A program made the position numbers and the translations under genes. A DNA stretch of 54,140 nt. Origin: Corynebacterium urinipleomorphum. Its GTDB lineage: Bacteria; Actinomycetota; Actinomycetes; Mycobacteriales; Mycobacteriaceae. Positions 8,452 to 16,801 of this stretch are shown here, piece after piece. The notes below the pieces were generated by a model. It ran no database searches. It was not told where the DNA came from and was given only the letters and a program-made list of their open reading frames with translations. Position 1 is the stretch's first letter. Each line of letters begins with the position of its first letter. The stretch lies in assembly GCF_900155535.1 (NCBI RefSeq), contig NZ_LT706965.1:687433-741572 (forward strand). The letters are read 5' to 3'.

Positions 8452-9108
8452 ATGAAGAAGTGGATCGCAGGCATCGCCGCGGTGATTCTCGTGGGTGCTG
8501 GTGCTGCGGCAGCCGTGGTCGCGGGGAGCGGCACGACGGTCGAGTGCGTCGTCGACGGCGATACCGTCGACGTGTCCACCTGGTCGGGAACCAAGCGGGT
8601 GAGGTTGCTCAATATCAACGCCCCTGAGCTCGCCCACGACGGTGCCCCTGAAGAGTGCCTCGCTCAGGAAGCCAAGGACCGTCTTGAGGAGCTCCTGCCC
8701 GAAGGCACAAAAGTGACGCTCGAATACGACGCGGACCGACAGGACCGGTACGGCCGCGAGCTCGCCGGAGTGTTCAAAGGCACCGACTTCGTCAACGAGC
8801 GGATGGTCCGCGACGGATTCGCCCACGCCGTCCTGTTCGAACCGAACCGGAAATTTTACGAACGGATCCTCGCTGCCGAGGCCGGCCCGCGGGCGGATCA
8901 AAAAGGGGTTTTCGGCGTCGATCCGGGATGTCTCGTCGAGGCCGCGCCCGCCCCTGGCGAAGCCCAGGACCAGCCCGCGCCAGCCGACGCCCCCGACACC
9001 TACACCGGCTGCCGCGCCTACGGCGGGAATTATTCGCTGAACAACGTGGACAAAAACGGCCGGCGGTACGCCAAGATCGACTGCGACACCAAAGAACAGA
9101 TCGGCTAG
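8452..9108 (+). CDS. Secreted or membrane-anchored thermonuclease-like protein
   Basis: A 218-residue staphylococcal-nuclease-fold protein, expected to hydrolyse DNA or RNA phosphodiester bonds outside the membrane. It has an N-terminal signal anchor (MKKWIAGIAAVILVGAG, to about 25), then VECVVDGDTVDV (31-42), RVRLLNINAPEL (49-60) and DRQDRYGREL (95-104), the SNase Ca2+/catalytic motifs. A flexible AP-rich linker (163-182) leads to a small C-terminal module, TGCRAYGGNYSLNN to KIDCD, with a likely disulfide. The module recalls Excalibur-type Ca-binding tails but is not a clean match. GGAGG lies about 12 nt before the ATG. It is 25 bp after the DUF1648 gene and probably cotranscribed. Confidence 0.82.
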   Translation: MKKWIAGIAAVILVGAGAAAAVVAGSGTTVECVVDGDTVDVSTWSGTKRVRLLNINAPELAHDGAPEECLAQEAKDRLEELLPEGTKVTLEYDADRQDRYGRELAGVFKGTDFVNERMVRDGFAHAVLFEPNRKFYERILAAEAGPRADQKGVFGVDPGCLVEAAPAPGEAQDQPAPADAPDTYTGCRAYGGNYSLNNVDKNGRRYAKIDCDTKEQIG

Positions 9109-9167
9109 TTGAAACAGGAAGACGTTCACACGCATTCCGTGAGCGGGCACACTGTGAACCACACGGC

Positions 9168-9212
9168 AATTTATCGGTTTATCGGTCGAGGCGAATTTAT
9201 CGGTTTATCGGT
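9168..9212. promoter_or_regulatory. Iterated TTTATCGG operator-like repeats upstream of the ATPase
   Basis: A 19-bp block, AATTTATCGGTTTATCGGT, occurs at 9168-9186 and again at 9194-9212, 26 bp apart start to start. Each block holds two tandem TTTATCGG 8-mers, giving four copies. The second block covers the expected -35 position of a promoter whose -10 is TACACT (9218-9223), 7 nt before the ATG at 9231. Confidence 0.65.
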
Positions 9213-9230
9213 TGCGCTACACTGACCAGC

Positions 9231-10352
9231 ATGGACAATCCCTTCCGCCCAACCTTCGGAGCCAGCCCCCTCGTCTGGGCAGGACGCACCACAGTGCTCA
9301 CCGACTTCGACCGTGCACTATCTGGGACTGCTGGAAACCCTGACCGCTCTCTTTTGATCTCGGGATCGCGTGGCATCGGAAAAACTGTGCTCCTCACGGA
9401 ACTCGAAGACATTGCGACGCAGCACGGCTGGGTCGTGCTGCGTGCCTCAGCCCGGGAGCAGATTGCTGAATCACTCATGCAATCTGTGATCCCTGAAGCG
9501 ATCCGCCGTCTGTCTCCTCCACCGCAGCGTCGCATCACTGGGGTTTCTGTGGCTGGCATCGGGTCGGTGAGAACCGATGTGGAGACCACCGACTCAGTTC
9601 CCAGGCTCACCACTCAGTTGCGCGAACTCCTTTCACATCTCCGTGCTACAGGCGTGCTCATCACCATCGACGAAGTGCAGGACGCCTCCCCCGAGGATCT
9701 GACCCAGGTCGCCGTGACGTACCAGGATCTAGTGCGCGACGATTTGCCTGTCGCCGTCGCTATGGCCGGGCTCACCCACGGAATCAACACTCTCCTTGAT
9801 CTTCCAGGGGCGACGTTCCTACGGCGCGCCCGTCACTACGAACTCGGACCTCTCACGTTGGAAGACGCCCGCACGGCTCTTTCTGATACAGCCCGCGACG
9901 GTGGCAGGCCGTTCGAAGACGCTGAGCGCGCGGCTCAGTTCAGCAAAGGTTACCCCTACCTCGTTCAGCTTCTGGGGTTCCTATCTTGGGAAGCTGCCGA
10001 CGCTTTCGGCACTGACAGTATCGACGCCCACTCAGTGTCGGACGCAATTCCGCGCACCCTCGAACGGCTGGGGGTTCAGGTACACCAGCCAGCTTTGCGG
10101 GATGTGCCTGCCCGACAGATGGAATACCTTCGGGCGATGGCTGCTATCGAGGCCGAAACCGGTTCGAACGAAGTCTCTTCGTCCTCGCTCTCAGAGGAGC
10201 TCGGCCGTCCCTCGACGGCGCTTTCCGACATTCGCGCCCGCCTCATCGAACGCGATCTGATTTCTCCCGCCGGGTGGGGCCTCGTTGAATTTTCTCAGCC
10301 GTATCTCGGACATTATCTGCTGGACCGCGGACGTCCGCAGCGAATAAGTTGA
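9231..10352 (+). CDS. AAA ATPase of the archaeal/ATPase_2-like type
   Basis: A 373-residue P-loop ATPase. Walker A is GSRGIGKT (45-52) and Walker B is GVLITIDEVQDA (about 142-153). A C-terminal winged-helix region follows (SSSSLSEELGRPSTALSDIR, with the recognition-helix look of a DNA-binding domain), ending LGHYLLDRG. This layout matches small stand-alone ATPases (COG1672/AAA_16 type), often of unknown role and sometimes linked to defence or toxin-antitoxin functions. It has its own leaderless-type promoter and four TTTATCGG repeats just upstream, so autoregulation is plausible. It is monocistronic. Confidence 0.75.
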   Translation: MDNPFRPTFGASPLVWAGRTTVLTDFDRALSGTAGNPDRSLLISGSRGIGKTVLLTELEDIATQHGWVVLRASAREQIAESLMQSVIPEAIRRLSPPPQRRITGVSVAGIGSVRTDVETTDSVPRLTTQLRELLSHLRATGVLITIDEVQDASPEDLTQVAVTYQDLVRDDLPVAVAMAGLTHGINTLLDLPGATFLRRARHYELGPLTLEDARTALSDTARDGGRPFEDAERAAQFSKGYPYLVQLLGFLSWEAADAFGTDSIDAHSVSDAIPRTLERLGVQVHQPALRDVPARQMEYLRAMAAIEAETGSNEVSSSSLSEELGRPSTALSDIRARLIERDLISPAGWGLVEFSQPYLGHYLLDRGRPQRIS

Positions 10353-10424
10353 CGTTCCGCAACTCGTTGCTCCCATTTTTCAGCGCCGAAGCACGCACCC
10401 AGCCGAACGCATAGCCTGGGAACC

Positions 10425-11150
10425 ATGAGCATCACTCGCGCCCAGGAGATTCTCGCCAACGCCTCGCACATCGAGGTCTTCACCGGTGCCGGCATGAGCG
10501 CTGACAGCGGTATCGCCACGTACCGCGATGCGCAGACGGGGCTGTGGGAGAACGTGGACCCGCAAGATATGGCGTCAACAGACGCGTGGCACGACGACCC
10601 GGCGACGATGTTCGCGTGGTACCTGTGGCGCGCCCGGCTCGCGCAGCAAGCAGAGCCTAACGCGGGCCACATCGCCATCGCGCGCTCACCGAAGACGACG
10701 GTGACCACGCAGAACATCGACGACCTGCACGAGCGGGCGGGCAGCGAGGACGTCGTTCATCTGCACGGTTCGCTTTTCAGCTTCCGCTGCTCGCTTTGCG
10801 ACGCCCCCTTTACCCACCCCATCCCCTTCCCCCAGGAGCCGGTCGCAGAGATCACTCCTCCCTCCTGCACTGTGTGCGGCGGCCCGGTCCGTCCGGGAGT
10901 GGTGTGGTTCGGCGAAGCGCTCCCCACAGACGAGTGGGCGGAGGCCGAGCGCCGCATGAGCACGGCCGACGCGCTATTGATCGTGGGCACCTCAGGCGTG
11001 GTCTACCCCGCCGCCGGGCTGCCGCTCATGGCGCACGCGCGCGAGATCCCCATCGTCGAAGTCACCCCCATGCGCACCGATCTGTCTCATTTGGCCGAGG
11101 TGGTCGTCGAGGACACCGCGGCCAGCGCCCTCCCGAAACTGCTGGGCTAG
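10425..11150 (+). CDS. cobB: NAD-dependent protein deacylase (sirtuin, CobB-like)
   Basis: Removes acetyl and possibly succinyl groups from lysines using NAD. The 241 residues include the NAD-binding GAGMSADSGI (21-30), TQNIDDLHERAG (95-106), the catalytic His in HLHGS (His114) and four zinc cysteines (122, 125, 148, 151). AWYLWRARL supplies a Tyr-x-x-Arg pair (66 and 69), the class III feature linked to desuccinylase activity in SIRT5 and CobB. The ATG has TAGCCT 7 nt upstream (10412-10417), again leaderless-like. It is convergent with the methyltransferase gene, with 6 bp between them. Confidence 0.93.
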   Translation: MSITRAQEILANASHIEVFTGAGMSADSGIATYRDAQTGLWENVDPQDMASTDAWHDDPATMFAWYLWRARLAQQAEPNAGHIAIARSPKTTVTTQNIDDLHERAGSEDVVHLHGSLFSFRCSLCDAPFTHPIPFPQEPVAEITPPSCTVCGGPVRPGVVWFGEALPTDEWAEAERRMSTADALLIVGTSGVVYPAAGLPLMAHAREIPIVEVTPMRTDLSHLAEVVVEDTAASALPKLLG

Positions 11151-11156
11151 AACGGG

Positions 11157-12125
11157 TCAGCGGGTCGCCCGCACGACCGTGAACGTCCTGTCGCGCGCCA
11201 CCTGCTCCACTGAACTGAAGCGTCGCTCTACTTCCCCGCGGTAGCGCAGGTGAGAATTGTGCACCAAGTAGAGCGTGCCGCTGGGGGTGAGGAGGCGCAC
11301 GGCGGCGTCGAGAAGCTGCTGCACGAGCGTGGCGTCCACCGTGGTCCCGTCGTGGAACGGCGGGTTGAGCGCGATGGTGTCGAAGGACGCATCGGCAAAT
11401 TGCGATCCGGCATCGTCCCACGTCGCCTCCATGCCGATGGCGCGGGCGGAGAGCACCGCGTCCGCGTCGGAATCGGTGGCCACCCCTCCCAGACCGCGGG
11501 TGACCGAACCGTTTCCGCAGCCAAGGTCGAGCAACCGCCCTGGTTCCGCCGGCAGGCACGAGCGCAGGAGCTCCCCGCCGCGGTCGGGCTTCGCACCGGA
11601 GAACACGCCGCCGATAGCGACGAGACCATCGCCGCGCACCGGCTCGTAGGCCACCCCGCGCGGACCGGACGCCACGAGACAACGGAACTTGCCGCGGCCG
11701 AGCGAGGCCGATACGTCATCGAAGGACTCCCCCAGCACTGCATTCATTCCGCGCGACAAGTGCTTATTGTTCGCGCCGAGGACCACCCGCACGTCCGTGT
11801 ACCCGGCACCTGCGATCGAGCGCGCCAGATAGTCCAGACGGGCCAACGACTTCGGCATCTCCCCGACAGCAACGGCCGCGCCAGAAGATCCGGCTAAGAA
11901 CGAGTCCAGGCGCACATCGCCAGCCACCACAGCTCCGAGTGCGGCTGCCTCTTGGCTGCGCGCAAAGTCCGAATCCAGGAACACCACCGGCCCGCCGGCG
12001 GCAAGGGCGGTACGCGTGAGGTCCAGGGTGGGGTCGTGGCAGATGAGGGTGGTTGCAGAGGCGCGGACAAGCGCCGTGTCCGCGATGAGGCTATCCAGCG
12101 TGCGCAAGACCTGCGACCTCCCCAA
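11157..12125 (-). CDS. RsmC/RlmG-like class I SAM methyltransferase
   Basis: A 322-residue protein with two tandem Rossmann-like halves. The C-terminal half carries the SAM motif LLDLGCGNG (198-206) and the amino-methyltransferase motif NPPF (254-257), as in the rRNA guanine-N2 methyltransferases RsmC and RlmG. The N-terminal half lacks them, as is usual for this family. A 16S or 23S rRNA guanine is the likely target, but I cannot say which. The 5' end overlaps the cobA 3' end by 35 bp, so it is downstream of and probably coupled to cobA. A later in-frame start is possible. Confidence 0.82.
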   Translation of the reverse strand: MGRSQVLRTLDSLIADTALVRASATTLICHDPTLDLTRTALAAGGPVVFLDSDFARSQEAAALGAVVAGDVRLDSFLAGSSGAAVAVGEMPKSLARLDYLARSIAGAGYTDVRVVLGANNKHLSRGMNAVLGESFDDVSASLGRGKFRCLVASGPRGVAYEPVRGDGLVAIGGVFSGAKPDRGGELLRSCLPAEPGRLLDLGCGNGSVTRGLGGVATDSDADAVLSARAIGMEATWDDAGSQFADASFDTIALNPPFHDGTTVDATLVQQLLDAAVRLLTPSGTLYLVHNSHLRYRGEVERRFSSVEQVARDRTFTVVRATR

Positions 12126-12825
12126 TGATGTAGACGGCGGGGTTGCTCACGTTTTCGCGGTCCATGAGGTCGGCCAGGTCGGCGAGGCTCGTCCGGAAGG
12201 ACCGCTGCCGCGCGGTCTCCCCGTCCTGGATGATCGACGCCGGTGTCGTGGCCGGCAGGACCCGCTGCAGCGCAGCCGTGATTCCGTGGACCTGGCGCAC
12301 ACCCATGATCACCACGATTGTGCCGCCAACCTTCGCGAGTGCCTCCCAGTCGACGAGCGAGCGCGGATCCTCCGGTGCGAGGTGCCCCGACACGACAGTG
12401 AAGGAATGCGTCACGCCGCGCTGCGTCACGGGGATCCCGACAGCCGCGGGAACCGACACCGCACTGGTCACGCCCGGCACGACCTCGCACGGCACGCCCG
12501 CCTCCGCGCACGCCGCGAGCTCCTCGAAGCCGCGGCCGAACACGTACGGGTCCCCGCCCTTGAGCCGCACGACGCGCTTGCCGTCGCGGGCGTGGGCGAC
12601 CAGGAGCTCGTTGATCCGCTCCTGCGCCACCTGCTTCGCGTACGGCAGCTTCGCTACATCGACGATCTCCTTGCCGTCCGTGTCCAAGAATTGATCCAGC
12701 TGATCCGTCGGCCCCAGGTGGTCCGTGAGGATCACATCCGCGGCCTCCAGCGCGCGGAGCCCGCGAACGGTGATCAGGTCCCACGCGCCGGGGCCGCCGC
12801 CGACAAGAGTCACACTTCCGTTCAT
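12091..12825 (-). CDS. cobA: Uroporphyrinogen-III C-methyltransferase
   Basis: Uses two SAM molecules to turn uroporphyrinogen III into precorrin-2, the branch point to siroheme and cobalamin. The 244 residues begin MNGSVTLVGGGPGAWDLIT (SUMT N-terminal motif) and contain VVRLKGGDPYVFGRGFEE (P-loop-like motif), VPGVTSAVSVPA and GTIVVIMG. The open frame extends upstream but overlaps selO. The ATG at 12825 has TAGACT 8 nt upstream. It is a stand-alone SUMT domain with no CysG dehydrogenase/chelatase fusion. Confidence 0.95.
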   Translation of the reverse strand: MNGSVTLVGGGPGAWDLITVRGLRALEAADVILTDHLGPTDQLDQFLDTDGKEIVDVAKLPYAKQVAQERINELLVAHARDGKRVVRLKGGDPYVFGRGFEELAACAEAGVPCEVVPGVTSAVSVPAAVGIPVTQRGVTHSFTVVSGHLAPEDPRSLVDWEALAKVGGTIVVIMGVRQVHGITAALQRVLPATTPASIIQDGETARQRSFRTSLADLADLMDRENVSNPAVYIIGEVAGLAHAG

Positions 12826-12850
12826 GGTCACCAAGTCTAGGGTGGTGGCC
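12826..12850. promoter_or_regulatory. 25-bp divergent leaderless promoter region, cobA / selO
   Basis: TAGACT on the minus strand (12834-12839) and TAGGGT on the plus strand (12838-12843) overlap by two bases. They sit 8 and 7 nt before the cobA and selO start codons. With both -10 boxes overlapping, only one polymerase could open the region at a time. Confidence 0.5.
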
Positions 12851-14053
12851 ATGCCGCATCCGAACCTCGCCCACACCTTCGCCGACACGCTGCCGTCCAT
12901 GGCGGTCGAAGCGCGCGGCGCCGACTTCCCCGACCCGCAGCTCGTGGTGCTCAACGAGCCGCTCGCCGAATCCCTCGGCCTCGATTGCGGGTGGCTGCGC
13001 AGCGATGACGGCCTCCGCTGGCTCACGGGCACACACGGCGGGCACGCAACCGCGTACGCAGGACACCAGTTCGGCCAGTTCGTGCCCTTGCTTGGAGACG
13101 GCCGCGCCCTCCTCCTCGGCGACCTCCCCGGCCCGGACGGCCGCGCAGAAATCCAGCTGAAGGGATCGGGCCCCACCCCGTTCTCCAAGCCGGGCTCGGA
13201 CGGCCGCGGAGCACTTGGCCCGATGCTGCGCGAGTACCTGGTCAGCGAGTTCATGCACGCCGTCGGCGTGCCCACGACCCGGTCGTTGGCCGTGCTCACC
13301 ACCGGCGAGACTGTACTACGGCAGCAGGGTCCGGTGCCCGGCGGCGTGGTCGTGCGCGTGGCAAGCAGCCACTTGCGCGTCGGGTCGGTGCAGTACGCCG
13401 CGACGCAATCGCCGGAACTGGTCTCCGCCGTGATCGGGGCCGCCGGGTTCGACACCCCAGAGGACCTACTGAGCACCGTGATGGAGCGCCAGCTGGACCT
13501 CGTGGCGCAATGGATGCGCCTCGGCTTCGTCCACGGCGTGATGAACACCGACAACACCGCACTGTCCGGTCAGACCATCGACTACGGGCCATGCGCTTTC
13601 ACCGAGTGCTTCCGCGGCGACGCCTGCTACTCGTCCATCGACACCGGACACCGCTACGCGTTCGGCAATCAGCCCGACATCATGGCGTGGAACCTCACCC
13701 GCCTCGCGGAAGCTCTGCTGCCCGAGAGCAACGCCGACGCCATGCGCGAAGTCCTGTCGGAGATCGAGCCTGTGTGGAACCGCGCGTGGTCCACCCACAT
13801 CCCGGACCCCGAAGAGCTCGGGCGGGCAGACGACATCACCACCCACAACCGCGAACACCACAGCGGTCCGGTGTTCGTGCCACGCAACCAGATGCTCGAC
13901 GCGGCGATCACGACTGCGGAGCAGAGCGGGGATCTGGATGCCTACCGGGAACTTCTCGCCGCTGTGACGGACCCCTACAACGCAAAAGCGGGCCCGGCCT
14001 GGATGGCCGAGCCCGAGGGGGATGCCCCCTACGTTACGTTCTGCGGAACGTAG
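12851..14053 (+). CDS. selO: Protein adenylyltransferase SelO (YdiU family)
   Basis: SelO is a pseudokinase-fold enzyme that transfers AMP to Ser, Thr or Tyr of redox proteins. Family landmarks in the 400 residues are YAGHQFGQFVPLLGDGRA (with GDGRA), AEIQLKGSGPTPFSK, GRGALGPMLREYLVSE, the catalytic-loop GFVHGVMNTDN, and IDYGPCAFTE with the metal-binding Asp. It is somewhat shorter than the ~480-residue enterobacterial form, mostly at the N-terminus and in the C-terminal helices. Its stop codon is inside a terminator hairpin. Confidence 0.93.
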   Translation: MPHPNLAHTFADTLPSMAVEARGADFPDPQLVVLNEPLAESLGLDCGWLRSDDGLRWLTGTHGGHATAYAGHQFGQFVPLLGDGRALLLGDLPGPDGRAEIQLKGSGPTPFSKPGSDGRGALGPMLREYLVSEFMHAVGVPTTRSLAVLTTGETVLRQQGPVPGGVVVRVASSHLRVGSVQYAATQSPELVSAVIGAAGFDTPEDLLSTVMERQLDLVAQWMRLGFVHGVMNTDNTALSGQTIDYGPCAFTECFRGDACYSSIDTGHRYAFGNQPDIMAWNLTRLAEALLPESNADAMREVLSEIEPVWNRAWSTHIPDPEELGRADDITTHNREHHSGPVFVPRNQMLDAAITTAEQSGDLDAYRELLAAVTDPYNAKAGPAWMAEPEGDAPYVTFCGT

Positions 14054-14061
14054 CGCTTTTT
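14035..14061 (+). terminator. Intrinsic terminator overlapping the selO stop codon
   Basis: TACGTTC-TGCG-GAACGTA (14035-14052) is a 7-bp perfect stem. It is followed by GCGC and TTTTTA. The selO TAG (14051-14053) is in the 3' arm, and the U-tract runs into the mqo stop codon. Confidence 0.7.
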
Positions 14062-15571
14062 ACTGCTCCAGCTTGAGCACGCGCTGCGTGTACTCCCACT
14101 GCTGGTCGTACAGGTCGCGGTGGCGCTTGAGAGACTTGCCGTACGTCGGAATCATGTCGTAGAGCTTCGGGCCCCACTCGATCATGCGCTCGCCGAAGCA
14201 ACGCTCCAGAAGCTCCAGCATCGCTGCCGGGGCGATGGATGCGCCAGGCGACGCGCCGAGAATACCCGCGATGGAACCGTCCTGGTCGTTGACCAGCGCG
14301 GTGCCGAACTCCAGGGAGCCGAAGTGCGGCGGCGCAGCCGGTTTGATGATCTGGACGCGCTGGCCCGCGATGACGGCTTCCCAGTCCTTGTTCTCTGCGG
14401 ACGGCATGTAGTCGCGCAGGTCGTCGACACGGCTGTCGAAGGACTTGAACACCTCCTCGACCAGGTACTTCACCAGGTCGAAGTTGGTTGCCGCGACGCC
14501 CAGGTAGGACGGAATATTGTCCGGGCGGATCGACTTGAACAGGTCCAGGTAGGAGCCTTCCTTCAGGAACTTCGGAGTCCAGCCGCCGAACGGGCCGAAG
14601 AGGAGGGACTGCTTGCCGTCCACGACACGCAGGTCCAGGTGCGGCACGGACATCGGCGGAGCACCGACCTTGGCCTTGCCGTAGACCTTCGCCTGGTGCT
14701 TCTCCACCAGCTCCGGGTTGGTGGAGCGCAGCCATGCACCCGAGATGGGGAAGCCTGCGTAACCGCGGACCTCCGGCACGCTCGCGGAACGCAGCAGATC
14801 GAGGGCGTAGCCACCGGCGCCGACGAAGACGAAGCGAGCGCGAGTCACCAGGGTGTCGCCGGTGTGCAGGTTCTTCACCTTGACGTGCCAGAACTTGCCC
14901 TTCTTCTTCAGGCTCTGCACCTCGTGGCCGTAACGGATCTCGGTGCCGGCCTGCTTGGCGTGGTCGAAGAACTGGTTGGACAGCGCACCGTAGTTGACAT
15001 CGGTGCCGGCGTCGGTCCAGGAGATAGCCACGTGCTCGCGGTCGAAGTCACGGCCGGCGGCCATGAGCGGGAGCTTCTCAGCGAACTCGTCCCGGTTATC
15101 GGTGAACTGCATGTCCGGGAACATGTAGTTGCCGCTCAGAGCCTCGTAACGGCGGCGGAGGTAATCGATCTGCTCGTCGCCCTGCGCGAAGGAGACGTGC
15201 GGGACTGGGTTAATGAACTCGGTCGGGTCGGTGAGCACGCCTTCTTCGATCTGGTGGGACCAGAACTGGCGCGAAACCTGGAACTTCTCGTTGATGTTCT
15301 GCGCCTTGGAGACATCGATGCGGCCGTTCTTCTCCGGCGTGTAGTTCAGCTCGCACAGAGCGGAGTGACCGGTACCGGCGTTGTTCCACGGGTAGGAGGA
15401 CTCGAGCGCAGGGCCGTCGAGACGCTCGTACACCAGCTGCGTCCACTCCGGCTCCAGCTGACGGATCATGGCACCCAGGGTGGCGCTCATAATGCCGGCG
15501 CCGATCAGGAGGACATCAACCTCGTCTCCGTTCCCTGTGCCTGCTTTTTGCTGCGAATACGGTGTTGACAC
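14060..15571 (-). CDS. mqo: Malate:quinone oxidoreductase
   Basis: Membrane-associated FAD enzyme that oxidises malate to oxaloacetate and passes electrons to menaquinone; in corynebacteria it is a main TCA-cycle malate oxidase. About 503 residues, with the FAD motif VDVLLIGAGIMSATLGAMI and the characteristic SSYPWNNAGTGHSALCELNY, VSRQFWSHQIEEG, GAPPMSVPHLDLR and GASPGASIAPAAMLELLE. The frame opens at a TTG (15577), but a GTG at 15571 has AGAGG at better spacing, so I use it. The 186-bp gap to the divergent hydrolase holds the promoter region; I could not define boxes confidently. Confidence 0.96.
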   Translation of the reverse strand: MSTPYSQQKAGTGNGDEVDVLLIGAGIMSATLGAMIRQLEPEWTQLVYERLDGPALESSYPWNNAGTGHSALCELNYTPEKNGRIDVSKAQNINEKFQVSRQFWSHQIEEGVLTDPTEFINPVPHVSFAQGDEQIDYLRRRYEALSGNYMFPDMQFTDNRDEFAEKLPLMAAGRDFDREHVAISWTDAGTDVNYGALSNQFFDHAKQAGTEIRYGHEVQSLKKKGKFWHVKVKNLHTGDTLVTRARFVFVGAGGYALDLLRSASVPEVRGYAGFPISGAWLRSTNPELVEKHQAKVYGKAKVGAPPMSVPHLDLRVVDGKQSLLFGPFGGWTPKFLKEGSYLDLFKSIRPDNIPSYLGVAATNFDLVKYLVEEVFKSFDSRVDDLRDYMPSAENKDWEAVIAGQRVQIIKPAAPPHFGSLEFGTALVNDQDGSIAGILGASPGASIAPAAMLELLERCFGERMIEWGPKLYDMIPTYGKSLKRHRDLYDQQWEYTQRVLKLEQ

Positions 15572-15757
15572 TTTCAATGACCTCTTCGATCCGATAATCG
15601 GGTAATGCTGATGAAGCTTACTCTAATCATTCCACGGCATTTGTCGTTGTCATTAAACGCTAGGAATACCCCCAAAAACCACAATCCTCACTCAGGCGGT
15701 ACCGCGCATTCCCGTGCGGGCTCCACCCCCTCAAGGCCACCCCTAAGATGGAGGACC

Positions 15758-16798
15758 ATGAAATCCACAAAAGACAACGCCAGCACTCCCCTCCCCATCG
15801 ACGACCTTGAATGGACCACCGACCAGCTCGGCGAAAGTTACCGGCGAGCCACCATCCCCCTCGGTCCGGATCCGGACGGTGAGGGAGAAAACGTGGCTGT
15901 GCTAGTCAAAGCCGGCGACGACGCGCCCACCGGCAAACCCGCGCTGCTCTGGGTACACGGAATGTCGGACTATTTCTTCCAGACGCACGTGGCCGAGCAC
16001 TTCACCGCGCAGGGCTACCCGTTCTACGCCGTGGACCTGCACAAGTGCGGCCGCGCCCACCGCGACGGCCAGCGCTGGCACCACACCAACGACATGGCCA
16101 CCTACTACGACGAGCTGACCAAAGTCACCAACCTCATCGCCGCTAAACACGGCGCGGTGATCCCTCTGCCGCACTCCACAGGCGGGCTCATTGTCCCGTT
16201 GTGGCTCGACCACATCCGCCGGAACGATCCCGAGACCCACGCGCAGGTCGCCGGGATGATTCTCAACAGCCCGTGGGTGGACATGCAGGTGGCGGAGTGG
16301 CAGGTGAAGGTGCTGCGGCCCGTCGTCAAGCTTGCTGCGAAAATCGCGCCCAACCTGAAGTTGCCTATCTCCGGCGAGTCCACGTACGGCGAGTCCATAT
16401 ATAAAGGGCTGCACGGAAGCTGGGATTTCGACACCGAGAAAAAGCGGCTCGGCGGCCACGACAAGTACGTGGGATGGCTCAACGCTATCCTTGAGGGGCA
16501 AAGCACGCTTCACGATGCCACCACCGACGCCGCCGTGCCCACCCTCACCCTGTGCTCCACCCACTCATACTTGGGCAAGCCGTACTCCCCCGCCGCCGAC
16601 ACGGCCGACACTGTCCTGGACGTCGAACAGATCCAGCACTGGGCACCGCAGCTCAGCTCCGCCGCCAACGAGACCCGCCCGATCCCCGGCGCTCTGCACG
16701 ACGTATTCCTGTCCCAGCCGCACGCACGCCACCTCGCCTTCGCCGCAGCTGACGAGTGGCTGGCATCGTTCGCGACCACCCCAACCGCAGAAAGCTAG
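15758..16798 (+). CDS. Alpha/beta hydrolase
   Basis: A 346-residue alpha/beta-hydrolase of the serine type. The oxyanion region is LLWVHGMSDYFF (64-75), the nucleophile elbow is PHSTGG (Ser140), and the likely catalytic His is in GALHDVFLS near residue 320. The substrate is unknown; similar proteins sit between mqo and mtr in C. glutamicum, as I recall it. The start is an ATG with GGAGG just upstream, unlike the leaderless neighbours. It ends 3 bp before mtr, so the two form an operon. Confidence 0.85.
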   Translation: MKSTKDNASTPLPIDDLEWTTDQLGESYRRATIPLGPDPDGEGENVAVLVKAGDDAPTGKPALLWVHGMSDYFFQTHVAEHFTAQGYPFYAVDLHKCGRAHRDGQRWHHTNDMATYYDELTKVTNLIAAKHGAVIPLPHSTGGLIVPLWLDHIRRNDPETHAQVAGMILNSPWVDMQVAEWQVKVLRPVVKLAAKIAPNLKLPISGESTYGESIYKGLHGSWDFDTEKKRLGGHDKYVGWLNAILEGQSTLHDATTDAAVPTLTLCSTHSYLGKPYSPAADTADTVLDVEQIQHWAPQLSSAANETRPIPGALHDVFLSQPHARHLAFAAADEWLASFATTPTAES

Positions 16799-16801
16799 AC
16801 C

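Noticed and set aside
12091..13557. 488-residue form of cobA
   Set aside because: Residues upstream of MNGSVTLVGGG are antisense to selO; the SUMT domain is complete from 12825.
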